A stretch of 64,000 bases of DNA from Ascarosepion bandense (GCA_037127315.1 JBBBDQ010001124.1:3537501-3601500); one strand, 5' to 3'. Counted from the first letter of the stretch, positions 10,871 through 22,804 are shown. The notes: generated from the sequence alone by a model not told the origin. A program made the numbers and translations.

Positions 10871-11829
10871 CCCATATATCACGATGTTAAAAGGTTTCTT
10901 TCAAGAACAATTTTTATACAAATGTATAATGCTTCAACAGCCCAAAACAATTTTGTCTTGAATAGTAACTCTTTACAAATAATTTGAAACATTTATACAC
11001 AAAGCTGCAACAGTTCAACAACATGACCTGAATAAATCTAAAAATATTCATCAAGTATTATTTTAGGTATAAAAAGAAAGCTAATATATTGAGCCGGGAA
11101 AAGTGAATGGTTTAAAATTCAAAAGTCAACCTCTTATTGCATTATGTGTTGTACATCAGATTACTAGTTTGTTTTTTTTCCAAAGCAAAGTAATAGAATA
11201 GTGAAAATGCTTCATTTAAATTGAAATATATTTTCAAAAAATTATATTCTGATTAGAAGAATTAAAAAACCAAAAATAAAAATGAAAGCAAGAGAAAAAA
11301 CAGCCAATGGAAAAAGAAATATTGAGCAAAATAACATTCAGAACATAATGGGGAAGCCATTTTAAAATCACTTTAGAACAGAGTCTTTTAGATAATAACT
11401 GAGAAAAAAATCAAATAAAGAACGCAAAATTTGGAATTATAAGTCTACTATCCCTAATACAAAATCCTTGGAGCCGTGCTGTGTTTTGGGTTTTTAAAAC
11501 TTTTCCAACTGTAGAAAAATCATGGTTAGGACCAAAAACAACACAAAAATATGACAAGCACAAAATAACACTAAACCTTAGAAAAATACACGAATAAATA
11601 ATGTGGTATTGAAATAATTATATTCCATAAACACATGCAGTAGGGAAATTTATTTCTAAAAAGAACATTAGATAAAAGTTACGTTATCTGATTGTCACTG
11701 GTGCACGTGTCCACTTAGGAGCTGCTACACTCTGCTACATCTCAGAAGTCTCTTATGCTACACTATCTCTTACAATGACGATGCTGCAGAAGCTGGATCA
11801 TTAGTGTCCCTATCACTGTTGCCATGAAG
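10871..11829. other. Unassigned AT-rich sequence
   Basis: No gene is seen. Part may be the non-coding end of the Tigger-like element at 11830. Confidence 0.4.
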
Positions 11830-12435
11830 GACGTGCAGTCCAATGTTGATTCCCACATTTATGTGTTCCTATGATAAGCCTTGCTAAACATTTCTGTGAG
11901 TGTCAGTTTCATCAAATTCAGTTTCTCAGTCAGTAATCTCTTTAATTGAACAAACTGACAATTTCATGCTCTGGGATAAATTTGCATTGTTCAAGTTCAG
12001 TAATTAACTGGTCATAAGTTTTCACCATATCATCTATGGCTATTTCTTCACAATGTCATCATTACTACTGTCATCGTTGTTTTCTATATTTAACCCAATG
12101 ATACCAATTGCTCAAGGAATGCACAACAGGTGCATTGTTGTCAACATTCAGCATGTCTTTGATATCCGCTTTCTTTAAACTTTTTAGATTTTTATCTGAT
12201 ACACTTTTTATGTAATTTACGTCTTGATATTGTTCCCTGTTCATTAGTGACACAGAACCTTCAAAAATATTTATCCATAGGGTCATCTTTATCAAATAGG
12301 TATTGCAGGCCAAAGTGTATGCTCAACATCATTTGTCACTGTCTTTTACTTAACACCTTGCCAAGCACTTACAATCGCATACGGAATATCCTTAATATTA
12401 AACTCTTTCAGGAAGTTTGTCATAGTTTTATCTAT
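11830..12435 (-). pseudogene. pogo/Tigger-like transposase C-terminal fragment
   Basis: The minus strand reads in broken frames MTNFLKEFNIKDIPYAIVSA near 12420-12370. In the frame at 12313-12071 it continues KKADIKDMLNVDNNAPVVHS. Then come segments resembling the C-terminal acidic and leucine-rich tail. These match the region downstream of the DDE domain in Tigger transposases. The DDE catalytic core and the CENP-B DNA-binding domain are absent here. A family A SINE begins just beyond at 12458. Confidence 0.7.
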
Positions 12436-12457
12436 TTAGATTAGATTTATTTATATT

Positions 12458-12706
12458 ATTTCCATTCCAGTTGAATTCTTTGCATTCGCTTATGTGCAAA
12501 TACCATTGGGAAAGGCATTAATCTGTCTCTTCCCTCCAGTTATGGGTTAAATAATAGGACAGAATTGGTTCTATAGCCTTGGCTGACAACCAGTCTACCG
12601 CAGAAAGCAATGGCAACCTACTGCAGGATAATCTTCTGCCCAGTCAGTCATGTCTCTTTTGAGACATGATCACCCAAAGCATGTATCACATATGGCACTT
12701 AATTGA
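12458..12706 (+). mobile_element. SINE family A, 5' truncated
   Basis: The element starts within the B-box region (CCATTCCAGTTGAATTC) and runs to GCACTTAATTGAC. The tRNA head is missing, as is usual for incomplete reverse transcription. Body phrases match the other family A copies. Confidence 0.85.
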
Positions 12707-12829
12707 CTTACTCTGACAAATGCTGTCATCTCTGTTGTTATTATAACAACTGCCTTCTTCAGGTATCTACCCCTATAGATTAAATAAATGTTTCAATTTG
12801 AAATTTCATGAATGTTTGAAGTGTATGAT

Positions 12830-13212
12830 GGATTTTTTTTTTTAATGGTTCATCAACCTTTTGCAAGTTATTTAAAGCCAGAAAATATTTTTACGTTATA
12901 AGATTTATTTTTTTTTAGAATGATTCAATGATATAAGTATTGCTAATTAACACACAGCTAGAGGGAGGTGGATTCATGCCTTTCCCAATGGTATTTGTGG
13001 ATAAGTGAATATAATGAACCTAATGGGGATTGGAACTTAGATCTCCAATTAACAATTTCATGCTATTATCCACTGCACCACGCACACAACTAAGCTTACA
13101 GCATTTGGAGTTCCAAAGCTTTCACCCATCTAGGTACTGACCAGGTTTGGTTTTTCCTTAACTATATATTATTATATAGGAATTGGTGTTTCTACATGAA
13201 GCTGAAGGTTAC
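12830..13212 (-). mobile_element. tRNA-headed SINE, family B
   Basis: On the minus strand, TGGTGCAGTGGATAATAGCA (A box) and AAGTTCCAATCCCC (B box) form the head, followed by CAAATACCATTGGGAAAGGC. The 3' end differs from family A: its plus-strand version is TTGCAAGTTATTTAAAGCCA. Related copies are at 23885, 40560 and 49610. Families A and B share the head but not the tail. Confidence 0.7.
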
Positions 13213-13312
13213 TTGAATTGACAGACACCTGAAAAAGGCCAGAGAGTACAACAGCCGAAATGTTGTGATGATAACAACAGAGATGAAGAGATTAATCCAA
13301 ATATAAATAATG
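13213..13312 (+). repeat. Repeat X with hammerhead-like core (degraded)
   Basis: CTGAAAA, then AGGCC...CAGCC and GAAA (13229-13260), is followed by TGTTGTGATGATAACAAC. Copies are at 38740-38875 and 39690-39800 (minus) and 48120-48250 (plus). The best core is CTGATGA in the copy at 48171. Confidence 0.5.
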
Positions 13313-13510
13313 CTAACTCTTCCCAGAAATTCAAGCAGTTAAACATTTTCAGAGTGAAGTCAATATATTTTAAATGTTACTTTATTCAGTATTTCTTTCT
13401 TCCACTGGCTATACTTCCTTGTTAATTTCATTCACAAATGTTATGTTGCTTTTTCAATATGGTTTTATGATTTTTACTTCATCATCTTTGATTGTGGCTT
13501 TATTTAGATA

Positions 13511-14005
13511 CTAGCAGTATAGCCCGGCGTTGCTCAGGTGTAATGAAAGCTTTAAAATTAATCCATGGTCCTGGAGCTCAGACTTAGCCTAAAGAATATT
13601 TATGTGAAATTTGGTGAGAATCGGATAAAAATTGGATTTGTATAAAGGACATACAGACAGATAAACAGACACACACAAACATCTTGCCTTATATATATAT
13701 AAAAAATCAATTTTCTGTACTATTGAAGAACTGGGACCTTGAAACTTCTGAATATCATTTCTTCTGTCTTTGTCTATGAGTGTATCAAATTTGATTAAAA
13801 TCGGGCCACTTCTTCTATAACCTGATTTTTTCGATTATCGATATGTATTGGGGGTACCTCGACACAAAACTTAGCTAAGAACACTCGCAAACGCTTATAG
13901 TACAACTGTGTAAATTTTCAAGAAAATCAGTTCAGCTGTTTCAGAGTTTATAGGTAACGGATACACATACACAGAGAGAAAGTTCCATTTATAAATAAGT
14001 TTAGA
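13511..14005 (-). mobile_element. Non-autonomous Helitron-like element, copy 3
   Basis: This is the minus-strand copy of the family at 467. The plus strand starts CTAGCAGTATAGCCCGGCGT (the 3' hairpin and CTAG end) and finishes AAATAAGTTTAGA (the TCTAAAC start). It is 495 bp and both termini are intact. An internal (TA)n is short (about 13689-13699). Confidence 0.85.
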
Positions 14006-14344
14006 AAAAGCTGCCATAATAAGATGGCTTAAAGCTAGTAATAAACTAATTGTCCAACATTTAGTTTATTATATTTCTTTTAACGAAGACACCATGAACG
14101 ATCTAATTATTTTACCTTGAGCGTTATTACAATTAACTGGTCATGTGCCAATGGCTTAAGCATAAAAGCTAAGCATTCAGCTTTGTGTACTTACATAATT
14201 ACAGGATTTGTTTTTCAAATTATATTTTTTTTTTGGAAAGGGAAAAATCAAGACTTCAGTTTTGTTTTTCAAGTACACATGTACTATGCACACCTAGAAT
14301 AATCTATTACTGAAGATTGCATTAAAGCATGAAACAATCACCAT
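14006..14344. other. Unassigned sequence
   Basis: A 61-codon frame at 14117-14302 has no recognisable domain. No gene is supported. Confidence 0.45.
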
Positions 14345-16500
14345 GCAGTGTTCTGTGATTTTCTATGTGATGCCCCTTGGGAAAAAGTGTTTAGCCTCCT
14401 TGTTGGGGACTGTGCCTCTGAGGTCTCCTTCTGGGTGAAAGCTGGCATCAATGCTTTCATACCGGCCAGGAAGTTCTGTCCTAAACCTCATTTGATCCCC
14501 TGGTTTTCTCCTGCCAGCTCAGCACCATTATCCACTGGAACTGCTACTTCTGGCTATATCAGAGCCACATGTCTGACCATAATAGGTGCCTATTTGCCTC
14601 TGCTCATAATGAGTTTAAGAGGATCTTGAATGATATTAAGCAGCGTATAGCAGCCTACAAGTTTGTCTCCAAAGACTACTGGCAGCTCTGCAAATGTGTG
14701 CTGAACAACAGCAGATCCTCCATTCCTCCTTTAATCAATAAATTTGTGGTCTTCACAGCTACAGTGGACAAGGCCAAATGCTTTACTTGCGGATTTTCCT
14801 CTAACTCCACATTTGACACGTCTGGAGTATTCACACCCAACTTCCCTCCTAGAACTGAGGCTCAACTGAGGGATGCTTACATAACCCTCTCTCTGGTCCT
14901 TAACATAATTTCAAAATGACTTCTAGAAGGTGAATGGAGGCGACAGAATCTTCATCAAGAAATTTCTTTGAAGAAATGGGCCCCCGAACTCTCCTCTCCA
15001 AACTCTATAATTAATGCCTCTCTATTTCCTGTTTTCCTGTCTGTTGGAAGTCCTCTTCTATGGTTCCTGTATTTAAGAACACAGGAGAGCCCTTAGACTA
15101 CTCTAATTATGGCCCTATCAGCAGCCTACCAATTTTTGGCAAAGTGTCCAAAGCTATCATCATTGCTGAAATAGTTCTCCAACAAACAGTATGTCTTCTG
15201 CTTTAGCAGGTCTACTGCTGATGTGCCAAGTCACATCACCAAGTACATATACCAGGCCCACAATAAGAACGGCGAAGCTCAAGCTGTTGCCCTGGATATC
15301 TCCAAAGCCTTTGATAGTGTCTGGTATGCTGGCCTTCTGCACAAGCCACAGAGCTATGGTATTACTGGAAGCTTGCTTGGTTTGATCTAATCATCCCTCT
15401 CAAACTACGTAATGAAGGTCGTCTTGAACAGGCATGCCTCGGGATCCTATCACATGAACACGGGTGTCCTTCACGGCTCTATTCTAGGTCCGATGCTCTT
15501 TCTGATCTTCCTGATGTGACTGATTCCCAAGTAGATATTTACGCTGATGACACCATTTACTCCTGCCTCAGTAAGGAATCTGCCAAGGCGGAAAAAGATC
15601 CTCACTGCTAATCTTGAGAAGGACCTCCAATCTGTGGTGGACTGGGATTAGAAATGGCTTGTAAACTTTAATGCTTCCAAGACAAAGCTGTTATCTGTCA
15701 ATCATCATAAACAGTACCTCCTGCTCTCCATCAGCATAGATCAAGCTAGTCTTCCTGAATGCAATACACTGCGCCTCCTTGACCTCACTCTCTCTTCCAA
15801 TCTCAAGTGGAATAATTACATTGAATCAATAGCTAAATTTAAGACTAGAAAGGTTGGGTGACTGTGTCAGGCCAGAAAATTTTTCTCACCTGTATCCATC
15901 TTGCACATATACAAATCAATCATCTGCCCATGCATTGAATACTGTTGTCATCTCTGGTTGGGCACACCTGCTATTCATCTTTGACAGGATCCAGAGGAGA
16001 ATTTGCAATGTAACTGATCCTGACCTGGCAGCTTGACTCTAACCACTTTCTCACCAACAGGATGTGGCTTCCCTCTGTTTCTTCTAGAAATATTTTTATG
16101 GCTTCAGCTCCAACGAGCTTAGCTCACTGGGGTCCGCTCTACAAGAATTTACTTGAACAACCAGACTGGCAACAAGGCTCCACCATTTACAGTTAAAACA
16201 ACCAAATGCAGCTGCTATGTCTACTCACTTCCGCCTGTGGAACTCCCTTCCATATACTTGCTTCTCTGATAGCTACAATCTCCAAGATTTTAAAATGCAA
16301 TATCAGTTGCCATCTCTCATTCCCTTGACTTTCATCTTTCTCTTATCCTTTCACCAACACCCCCTGTATCTTGTTGTTCTCTCTTTTCACTACTCTCACA
16401 ACGCACTTCACACCAGTATTGCCATCCTTCTCTTGCCCTTTCTCTGAAACCCCCTGTAACGGGTTCCTCTTTTTTTTCTCTTTCTCCTATGTAACCTGCT
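14345..16500 (+). mobile_element. LINE, linker to C-terminus with reverse transcriptase (Jockey/CR1-like)
   Basis: This is the longest LINE fragment here. Frames at 14348-14629 and 14569-14919 cover the region between endonuclease and reverse transcriptase (DAPWEKVFSLL; NNSRSSIPPLINKF). The reverse transcriptase then reads VALDISKAFDSVWYAGLLHK (motif A), GSILGPMLFLIF and IYADDTIYSCL (YADD codons at 15540-15551). C-terminal blocks LLDLTLSSNLKWNNYIES, HIYKSIICPCIEYCCHLW and LWNSLPYTCF follow. Many frameshifts and stops make it inactive. The apurinic-type endonuclease domain is missing. The 3' UTR runs directly into a mariner at about 16508. Confidence 0.88.
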
Positions 16501-16507
16501 CCCAAAA

Positions 16508-17046
16508 GAACTCCAAAATTTGTTGGTGAGGGCCTCAGACTCAATATAGAGGCCTATATTTAAGTGCCTTGAGGGAGTAATACTTCCCTGGGTCAAGAGG
16601 ATGGCTGCTGAAAGACCCTATGATAACAGGACTCTGCATAATGCTATACAAGCAGGAGAACACAGTCATCACTGTCAGACAATTCCAGCAATCATATCAC
16701 CCCTTATACCTGGTCACCTAACTCCCTAGACTGCAACTTCTTTAATTATTATGTGTGGGATGCACGTCAGCAAGAGACCAACAAAATTCTTTTTAACACA
16801 TAAGATGAACTTTAAGTATGGATTATGGCAGCATTCCCCAACTTAAGCAAGGAGACCATCCAGAAGAGTTACAGGAGATCCTAAAATTATCTGGTGGTCA
16901 TGGCCAATGGCAATTTTATTGAATAAATTTAATCTTTAGCATTTTGAGACATTTTTGTGTCATTTTTGGTAAATATATCTGTTAAAAAGTATTATTTTCA
17001 TTTTTGCATAATTTAGATGACAATTTATTCATCGCACCCTGTATAA
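16508..17046 (+). mobile_element. mariner-like element, 3' part
   Basis: Degraded transposase C-terminus: NSLDCNFFNYYVWDARQQET near 16712, then a segment ending MANGNFIE at 16903-16926. A non-coding end follows and terminates in GACAATTTATTCATCGCACC (17020-17039). The same element lies on the minus strand at 52132-52990, and a lone copy of this end sits at 51690. Middle coding is deleted or scrambled, so it is inactive. Confidence 0.75.
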
Positions 17047-17083
17047 ACCAATATGTATAAACCAATATGTATAAACCAATATG
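17042..17083. repeat. 14-bp tandem triplication
   Basis: Three exact copies of TATAAACCAATATG sit at the right edge of the mariner terminus. They may have arisen by slippage at the insertion junction. Confidence 0.95.
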
Positions 17084-18066
17084 CATAGTTTCTTGTATTT
17101 ATTTAATGTTTAGACACATTGATTGGAATACTGATTAGAATTCACACAGCTTTTATATTATTTGTAAGAGCTTTACCTGCAGATATTTTCAAATTTTGCT
17201 TGTACCATACTGTACGTTATTTGATTTACTTCTTTCTGTAATTTGATGTCAACGAAAAGATTTATTAAATACGGATAAAAAAACTTTCATTAACTAGAGT
17301 AAGAACATATGGAGTGTCACAGAAAAGTCTGGTAGCAGTGAGTGTGTGTGTGGGGGGGGAGGAACAGAAGAATCAATATTGGATTTTACTGCTGTGCTTT
17401 TAATCATGAAGGGTTTGGCCTTATCACAGCTATGTTGGTCTGCCATTACCTTTTTTTTCTGTACTATCATGAAAAGTCTTTTGGACAAGAAGTGAAAAAG
17501 GTTCAAAGACTAAAAACAATTTTGTTTAAATTGTTTGAGCAAGTTACAGCATACGATATTGCACTGAAAAGCAACAAAAAGAAGACTGTCAGTGGCCAGG
17601 AATTAATTATGTAGTGAGTGTTAAAGAATTCAAGCATAAGTGACAATGAAATTGTTAATATAAATCTAACAGTAATTTATTATGAAAAGTTATTCAGTAA
17701 GAACTAAGGTGAAAATGTGTTGAAAGTGCACTAATTTCCAAATTTGTAAGGTAAATTTATGTACAGGATCATACAAAGCCTCTCCTTTTCTAACAACTAT
17801 TAAAATGTAGGAACAATCTCAAAGAAAAAATATCCTGAAGTGAAAAAGCAATAATAAAGATTTAAAATTAATTCTTAAAAATGAAAAACACACTTTCTTA
17901 AAGCTTTTATTTTAGTTTTAGTTTCAAGCTAGTAGATTAATATTTCCAAAAAGCAAAATACTTTGTTGTATTTTAAACTGAATTTAAATTGATTTGAATT
18001 ATCTTTCTTTTGGAAGTCGCTAAAATCAGCCATATTGATGAATCTGATAACACACCATAATTCTCT
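17084..18066. other. Unassigned AT-rich sequence
   Basis: It contains a short (TG)n-(G)n tract at 17341-17360. Frames at 17294-17614 have no recognisable domain. Confidence 0.5.
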
Positions 18067-18094
18067 TATATATATATATATATATATATATATG
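18067..18094. repeat. (TA)n microsatellite
   Basis: Pure TA tract. Confidence 0.95.
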
Positions 18095-18900
18095 GTTTAA
18101 TCACAGGCCTACATTTAACATGGAAAACTTGGGAAACTGTACAAAAATGGCTAACCACACGTGGAAATTGGAATTAAAATATGAAAAAGACCCTGACATA
18201 ACGTGAATTATAGTGAAAACAGCTAAGCCTTACAATGATAGCAAAATATATAGACTGTGTCAGGAAGAAAAGTTAGCTTTTATGTTATTCTCAAACAAGA
18301 ATGAATTATTGAATGAAAGAACAGAAACTATAACTAAGTGTAACCATACCATAAAATACCTATTAGGTTCATACAACCATGGATGAAAATGTTATAGTTT
18401 CTTCTAATTTTAAAAATTGCACATTAAAAAATTCCCCATTATATGAGCATTAAAAAAAAAAATCTCCATGATGTGAGCGTTCTTAAAAAAAAAAAAAAAA
18501 AAAAAAAAATGTAAAATCAGTTATTGCAAATCACCTGAAGACACTACATGGTGGAAACCTAGGTCATGTAATAACTCGTTTGCAAATGAATGTATATATT
18601 TACTACCTAGTAATTATAAAAAAATTTAAGAAAATATTCTAAGCAACATTGATCGAATTTTAGAAACTCCAGCTTTATAATCTAACTTATGAAGACACTT
18701 GTTGAGAAAATGTTATTTATTACCAATAAATTTTAACTTTACTGAAGTTACCACTCTTAATTTTGATGTTGTGTTTGGACATCCATATTTACAAAAACTG
18801 CCATGTTTATACACATAAAATAAATCCAAAATTCTTTTCAAACAATTGGTTTGTTCAAGTTATAGGCTTTTCGATTTATGATGAGTAAATCGTCTTTTTT
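18095..18900. other. Unassigned, with poly-A
   Basis: A poly-A run of about 24 lies near 18487-18510, possibly a retroposon tail whose body I cannot identify. Nothing else is recognised. Confidence 0.4.
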
Positions 18901-18919
18901 TTTCCCTTAAGACAATAGT

Positions 18920-19240
18920 GTCCTATAGCAAAGAAAATGGCGACTTACCTCATCAAACTAAGCGACAGCGCGTCGCATTAATACTACGACGGAAATGTGA
19001 CAAAAAAGAAAATTACAGACCCAAACAGAAAAAAAGAAGCACATATTCCACATAACATGCTGAAGACGGAATATTTAAAATAAAAAAACAAGTCTATCGC
19101 AGGTGTCGCTATAAAAATATATGCAAATATTTAGCGCCCTTTCTGAGTTGTCAGCCAATGGAAAAAATTGATCGGCCAATAAAAGCAGTCATCGTTCTCG
19201 AAGAGGGAAAATTTTTTTTGGTCTGACTATTTATGTGGAT
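18920..19240. promoter_or_regulatory. CpG-rich patch and promoter-like sequence (candidate)
   Basis: Around 18960-19000 there are about seven CpG in 40 bp (AGCGACAGCGCGTCGC), against a CpG-poor background. On the minus strand GAG|GTAAGT (plus-strand ACTTACCTC at 18943-18951) is a consensus 5' splice site, so this could be a first-exon edge. From 19100, plus-strand TATA-like CTATAAAAATATATGCAAAT and two CCAAT boxes precede the LTR-retrotransposon Gag. This part could instead be the element's 5' LTR or leader. Both readings are inference. Confidence 0.3.
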
Positions 19241-19931
19241 AGCAGTTCGTGAGAGAGTACTGGCGAATTGAATTTTCGGCATTTTCTTTTGCTGGCCCGA
19301 TATTCGAGTCTAAACTTTAAGTGATTTTTGTCTGCATTGTGGAAGTAATTTGCGAGAAAATATTTCTTTGTAATACTAGATTTCCTACAAGCTATTTCGG
19401 CATTTCGACGGACAAGGCTTTTGACGAAGTTGATACCAGAGTTTGATGGTTCAGTAACCGGACTGGCAGTTACTGAATGGATTGAGAAGGCAGAACTTGT
19501 TTGTGACCTGTGTGGAATAAAAAAAGATTGAACGTGTTTTGCCTCTGAGGTTGACAGGCAGAGCATTTGCTGTTTACCAACAGTTAAACTCAGAGCAAAA
19601 GTCAGATATCGAGTAAATAAAACAGCCCTGTGGATTGCCTTTGCACCAGATCGTTTTTTGGCTTACAAGCAGTTCGTGGAATGCTGACTGTGCCCGGATG
19701 AATCCGTCGACGTGTTTTTAGCCAACTTGAAAAAGCTAGCGGGTCTCTTTGGTGAAACATTAGAGCAAGGACTTGCATGTGTGTCTTCCATTCTGGAAGA
19801 TGAAGACAAATCAACTATTGGACCGAGCTCGGGCCATAATGAAAGATCAAATCACAACTGAGGAAATGGTTGCAGATACCATTTCACCAGGCAGAGCTGA
19901 TAAATATCCACATGATAAACGTTGAGAGGGT

Positions 19932-20168
19932 ATGCGATGCTATAGATGCTCTGGGTGGAATCACTTTTCCAGGGACTGCCCAGTTCGACAAGAAGATGCC
20001 CGTAAGTTACGCGGGTCATGCACAACACTGCATTGCTTCAGGTGTCAAGAAATCGGCCACATTGCTTCATTGGGTCTGGGAAAAGAGGAAGAAGACAAGA
20101 TGTCAGTGCGGGTCTCTTTCCCAAGCGAGTTACGAATGAGGTGCTACCTGTCTTGGATATTTACGTGA
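19932..20168 (+). pseudogene. Gag nucleocapsid with zinc knuckles
   Basis: This short open frame carries the complete knuckle (C-x2-C-x4-H-x4-C) and a second that keeps C-x2-C-x4-H but has Gly at the final Cys. Such knuckles bind genomic RNA in retroelement Gag. It is out of frame with the Gag core upstream. Confidence 0.75.
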
Positions 20169-20362
20169 ATGGAATTAAGAGAGTGGCACTAGTGGACTCT
20201 GGCTGCTCACAGACACTCGTGAGTAAGTCAGTCTGTCAATCCTGGCAGATGACGGAGGTGAACATACTCACTGTAAATGGAAATACTCTCAAATGTTGCG
20301 GAGTTGGACATGTTAAGCTTGGTGTGGCCAATGCAACCCCCTCAAAATCGAAGTCTTGGTAG
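20018..20362 (+). pseudogene. Retroelement aspartic protease fragment
   Basis: A 114-codon frame includes LPVLDIYVNGIKRVALVDSG and CSQTLVSKSVCQSW, the catalytic DSG half of a retropepsin. The C-terminal half (LLGFDLLLGFDTIKKLGG) continues beyond the stop in another frame. Confidence 0.75.
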
Positions 20363-20548
20363 TGGATGGAGAACTATTGGGTTTTGATTTATTGCTTGGG
20401 TTCGACACCATTAAAAAGTTAGGCGGACACCAAATAACTGTGGCGATGTACAGTTTCCCAAGCATGGGACTGTCTGTTACGCCGCTATTAAAATAGAAGA
20501 ACCTGATTTCTGTGCTGAAATTGACCTAAACCAAAAGATATGGGTCGC

Positions 20549-20596
20549 ATCATGGAAGTGGTCTGATGGTCGATCATGGAAGTGGTCTGATGGTTG
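20549..20596. repeat. 24-bp tandem duplication inside the retrotransposon
   Basis: ATCATGGAAGTGGTCTGATG plus GTCG (20549-20572) is repeated at 20573-20596 with one change. The length is a multiple of three, so the SWKWSDGR reading would be duplicated in frame. Confidence 0.9.
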
Positions 20597-20650
20597 ATCA
20601 CTGGTGAGTTTGTGAAATCGGATGCCCGAGTACCCTAGACCAATGTTTAA

Positions 20651-22425
20651 TGAATTTTACCTGTTGTATCATAGGTTACATAGTGTGTAGGTAAGATTTG
20701 ATTTCATTTTTTCAACAACTAATAAATTTTTTTCCAAGAGTGAAATTGAAGGCCTGTATTTTTCTGCAAAATCAAGAGAAATCTTTACTTAAGTAAAATA
20801 GCTGTGTAAGGAAAAAATATTGTGTATTTTTTGTTCAATGTTACACTGCTGATCCTAACACCTGTTTAATTTCGACTGGACACAAGAGGTCAGTCAGTAG
20901 GTCAGTGGGACCTTTTACAAAAATAGCATTCATCTATTTATTTATTTTTTTTAAATTTTTATTTACATTTATTGTGGAAGGTTGTTAGAGGTTTGTTATA
21001 AATATTTTTTGTCTTATTTTGTGAGATTGGTAGATAGCGACCTTATAAATAGAATAATCTACTGAAAAGTTCTGTCCAAACCCATTTTGCAAAATTTCTT
21101 GAAATGACAAACGGAAGTTTTATTTTCAATCTCATCTTGGTTGGGCTGATAACTTTTCAGCATCTCCTTCAGTATATTAAGTCGGCCAGGTTAGGTCTAG
21201 CACAAAGCCACAAAAATGTGGGGCACATATTAAGAATTAACTTTACTGCAAAAGAAATATCTCCCAGACTAGTCTTACTCCCATTCCATTAGCACCATGG
21301 CCAAGATGTATAATCTAATGCCACTGAAGCATTTTTTAAGTAATTTTTTCTTTATAAAAATCTATGTAGGATTTTGTTTCATAAAATTCTACTAATATTT
21401 TTTTTTTAAGGTAAATGAATAAATATTTTGAATTTTGTATAATATTTTGTTGCATTCTGAATTGTCATATTGGTACATTAAAATGAAATCTGGAGGTTCT
21501 CCGGGTTAAGGGGGTCACAAGGAGATGACATCTGTAATTGTGATTGTTGAAACTTAACTTCTTAGAAGATAGATACAGCTTAACAAAAAAAAAAAAAAAA
21601 AAAAAAAAAAAACTAAAGATAAAAAAATAAAGTTGATAAAGCTAAATTGAATATCTGAAAGTATTTACATTATTGACTACTATATTTGATGCGAGATAAG
21701 CAGCCCTCTGCCATTTCAGTAGGGAAAACTAAGAAAAAAATAATCTGTATTTGAAAGAATGAATGTTATTACACAATTCGACCCATTTCAGGAATTTCTG
21801 CTCATGCATTTATCACCAATTTAAGAAATTCTCATGCTTCGGAGGGAAGAAAATGAATATGAAGTGGTACCAATTCCATCATTTATCTTACATCTTATTT
21901 TTACTTTTTAAAACAACTCCGTACGTTATTACAATTTATGAATTAAGCGAGTAATATGAAGGCAAGGTAATCAAGTAGTAACTGTCAATCAATTGGGAAA
22001 AGGAAATGACAGTTGAGGTGTTGAATTAAATTATATAATTTTTGATTGGTTTAATCATATTCTGGGGGTCGGGGGAGCTTGTTTATTGTTTGGAAAATGA
22101 AAATGGCTTCTGCATGATTCATAAAAAAGAATCAAGTACAAAAAACAGACAAACAAAAAAAAAATAACATTTGTTAATTTGACAAGTAAAAAAAAAAGTC
22201 TCAAATCACTTGCCGATTTTGCGCCTCCTTGTCTGACCCTGATCACAAAGACTGCAGATCAATCAAGCTACACTTATCAATGTCAAATAGACTTGAATGA
22301 CTTTTCTTTATTGGTACTTTACTCTGACCGACCAACTTAAGAGTTTGCCTTTTGTTTTCAAATCATTGATTTAAAATTTGTTTTTGTGTCTTTCTTTAAC
22401 CCTTTCAAATTACAGTCTTATAAAT

Positions 22426-22428
<3 letters not shown>
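20651..22428. other. Unassigned AT-rich sequence
   Basis: A poly-A run lies at about 21583-21611. Frames at 21104-21292 and 21763-21954 have no recognisable domain. Confidence 0.45.

Positions 22429-22465
<37 letters not shown>
22429..22465. repeat. (TA)n microsatellite
   Basis: Pure TA tract. Confidence 0.95.
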
Positions 22466-22467
<2 letters not shown>

Positions 22468-22619
22468 CTCTCTAGTGATAAAAAAAACCCCAAAAAACAG
22501 GTACCACTTGTGAAATTTATGCATTACTCCTTAGCAATGAATTGAGTTCTTTCGGTGACTGGTGTGTGCATACACTGCTTATATATAACATGTTAAAATT
22601 TCCCTTCTAGGATTCCATG

Positions 22620-22749
22620 TGCCTATGGACTAGGGGTTAGTGACTCCGACTGACACCAAATTGGTTGAGTTTTGATCCCAGCTAGAAGCAAGTGGATGTC
22701 TATCCACACTGATGAGTTGTGATACAGCGAAACAGGCTTGTATGTGGAT

Positions 22750-22793
<44 letters not shown>
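22620..22793 (+). mobile_element. tRNA-headed SINE, family C, with (TA)n tail
   Basis: The head GCCTATGGACTAGGGGTTAG and GAGTTTTGATCCC (B-box-like) lead to the tail phrase ATGAGTTGTGATACAGCGAA and ACAGGCTTGTATGTGGATAAC, which runs straight into (TA)n. A second copy at 34419-34578 ends the same way, so the TA tract is part of, or seeded by, the SINE 3' end. Confidence 0.7.
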
Positions 22794-22797
<4 letters not shown>

Positions 22798-22804
22798 CAC
22801 ACAC

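Larger units (their letters stand above)
19380..20650 (+). mobile_element. LTR retrotransposon, Gag to protease region
   Basis: In broken frames the plus strand encodes a Gag-like segment (LVPEFDGSVTGLAVTEWIEK; later DVFLANLKKLAGLFG). A CCHC zinc knuckle follows at 19938-19979 (CYRCSGWNHFSRDC), then a second at 20034-20075 with the last Cys lost (CFRCQEIGHIASLG). The aspartic protease has ALVDSGCSQTLVSKS (DSG at 20195-20203) and a downstream GFDLLLGFDTI. Coding fades after WKWSDG near 20560, before any reverse-transcriptase motif. No LTR pair or integrase was found. Gag, protease and the following text are in different frames, so it is inactive. It resembles gypsy-type gag-pol of invertebrates; exact clade unknown. 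Confidence 0.8.

Noticed and set aside
14117..14302. Upstream exon of the LINE at 14345
   Set aside because: No similarity to LINE protein and a different frame. The LINE is simply 5' truncated.
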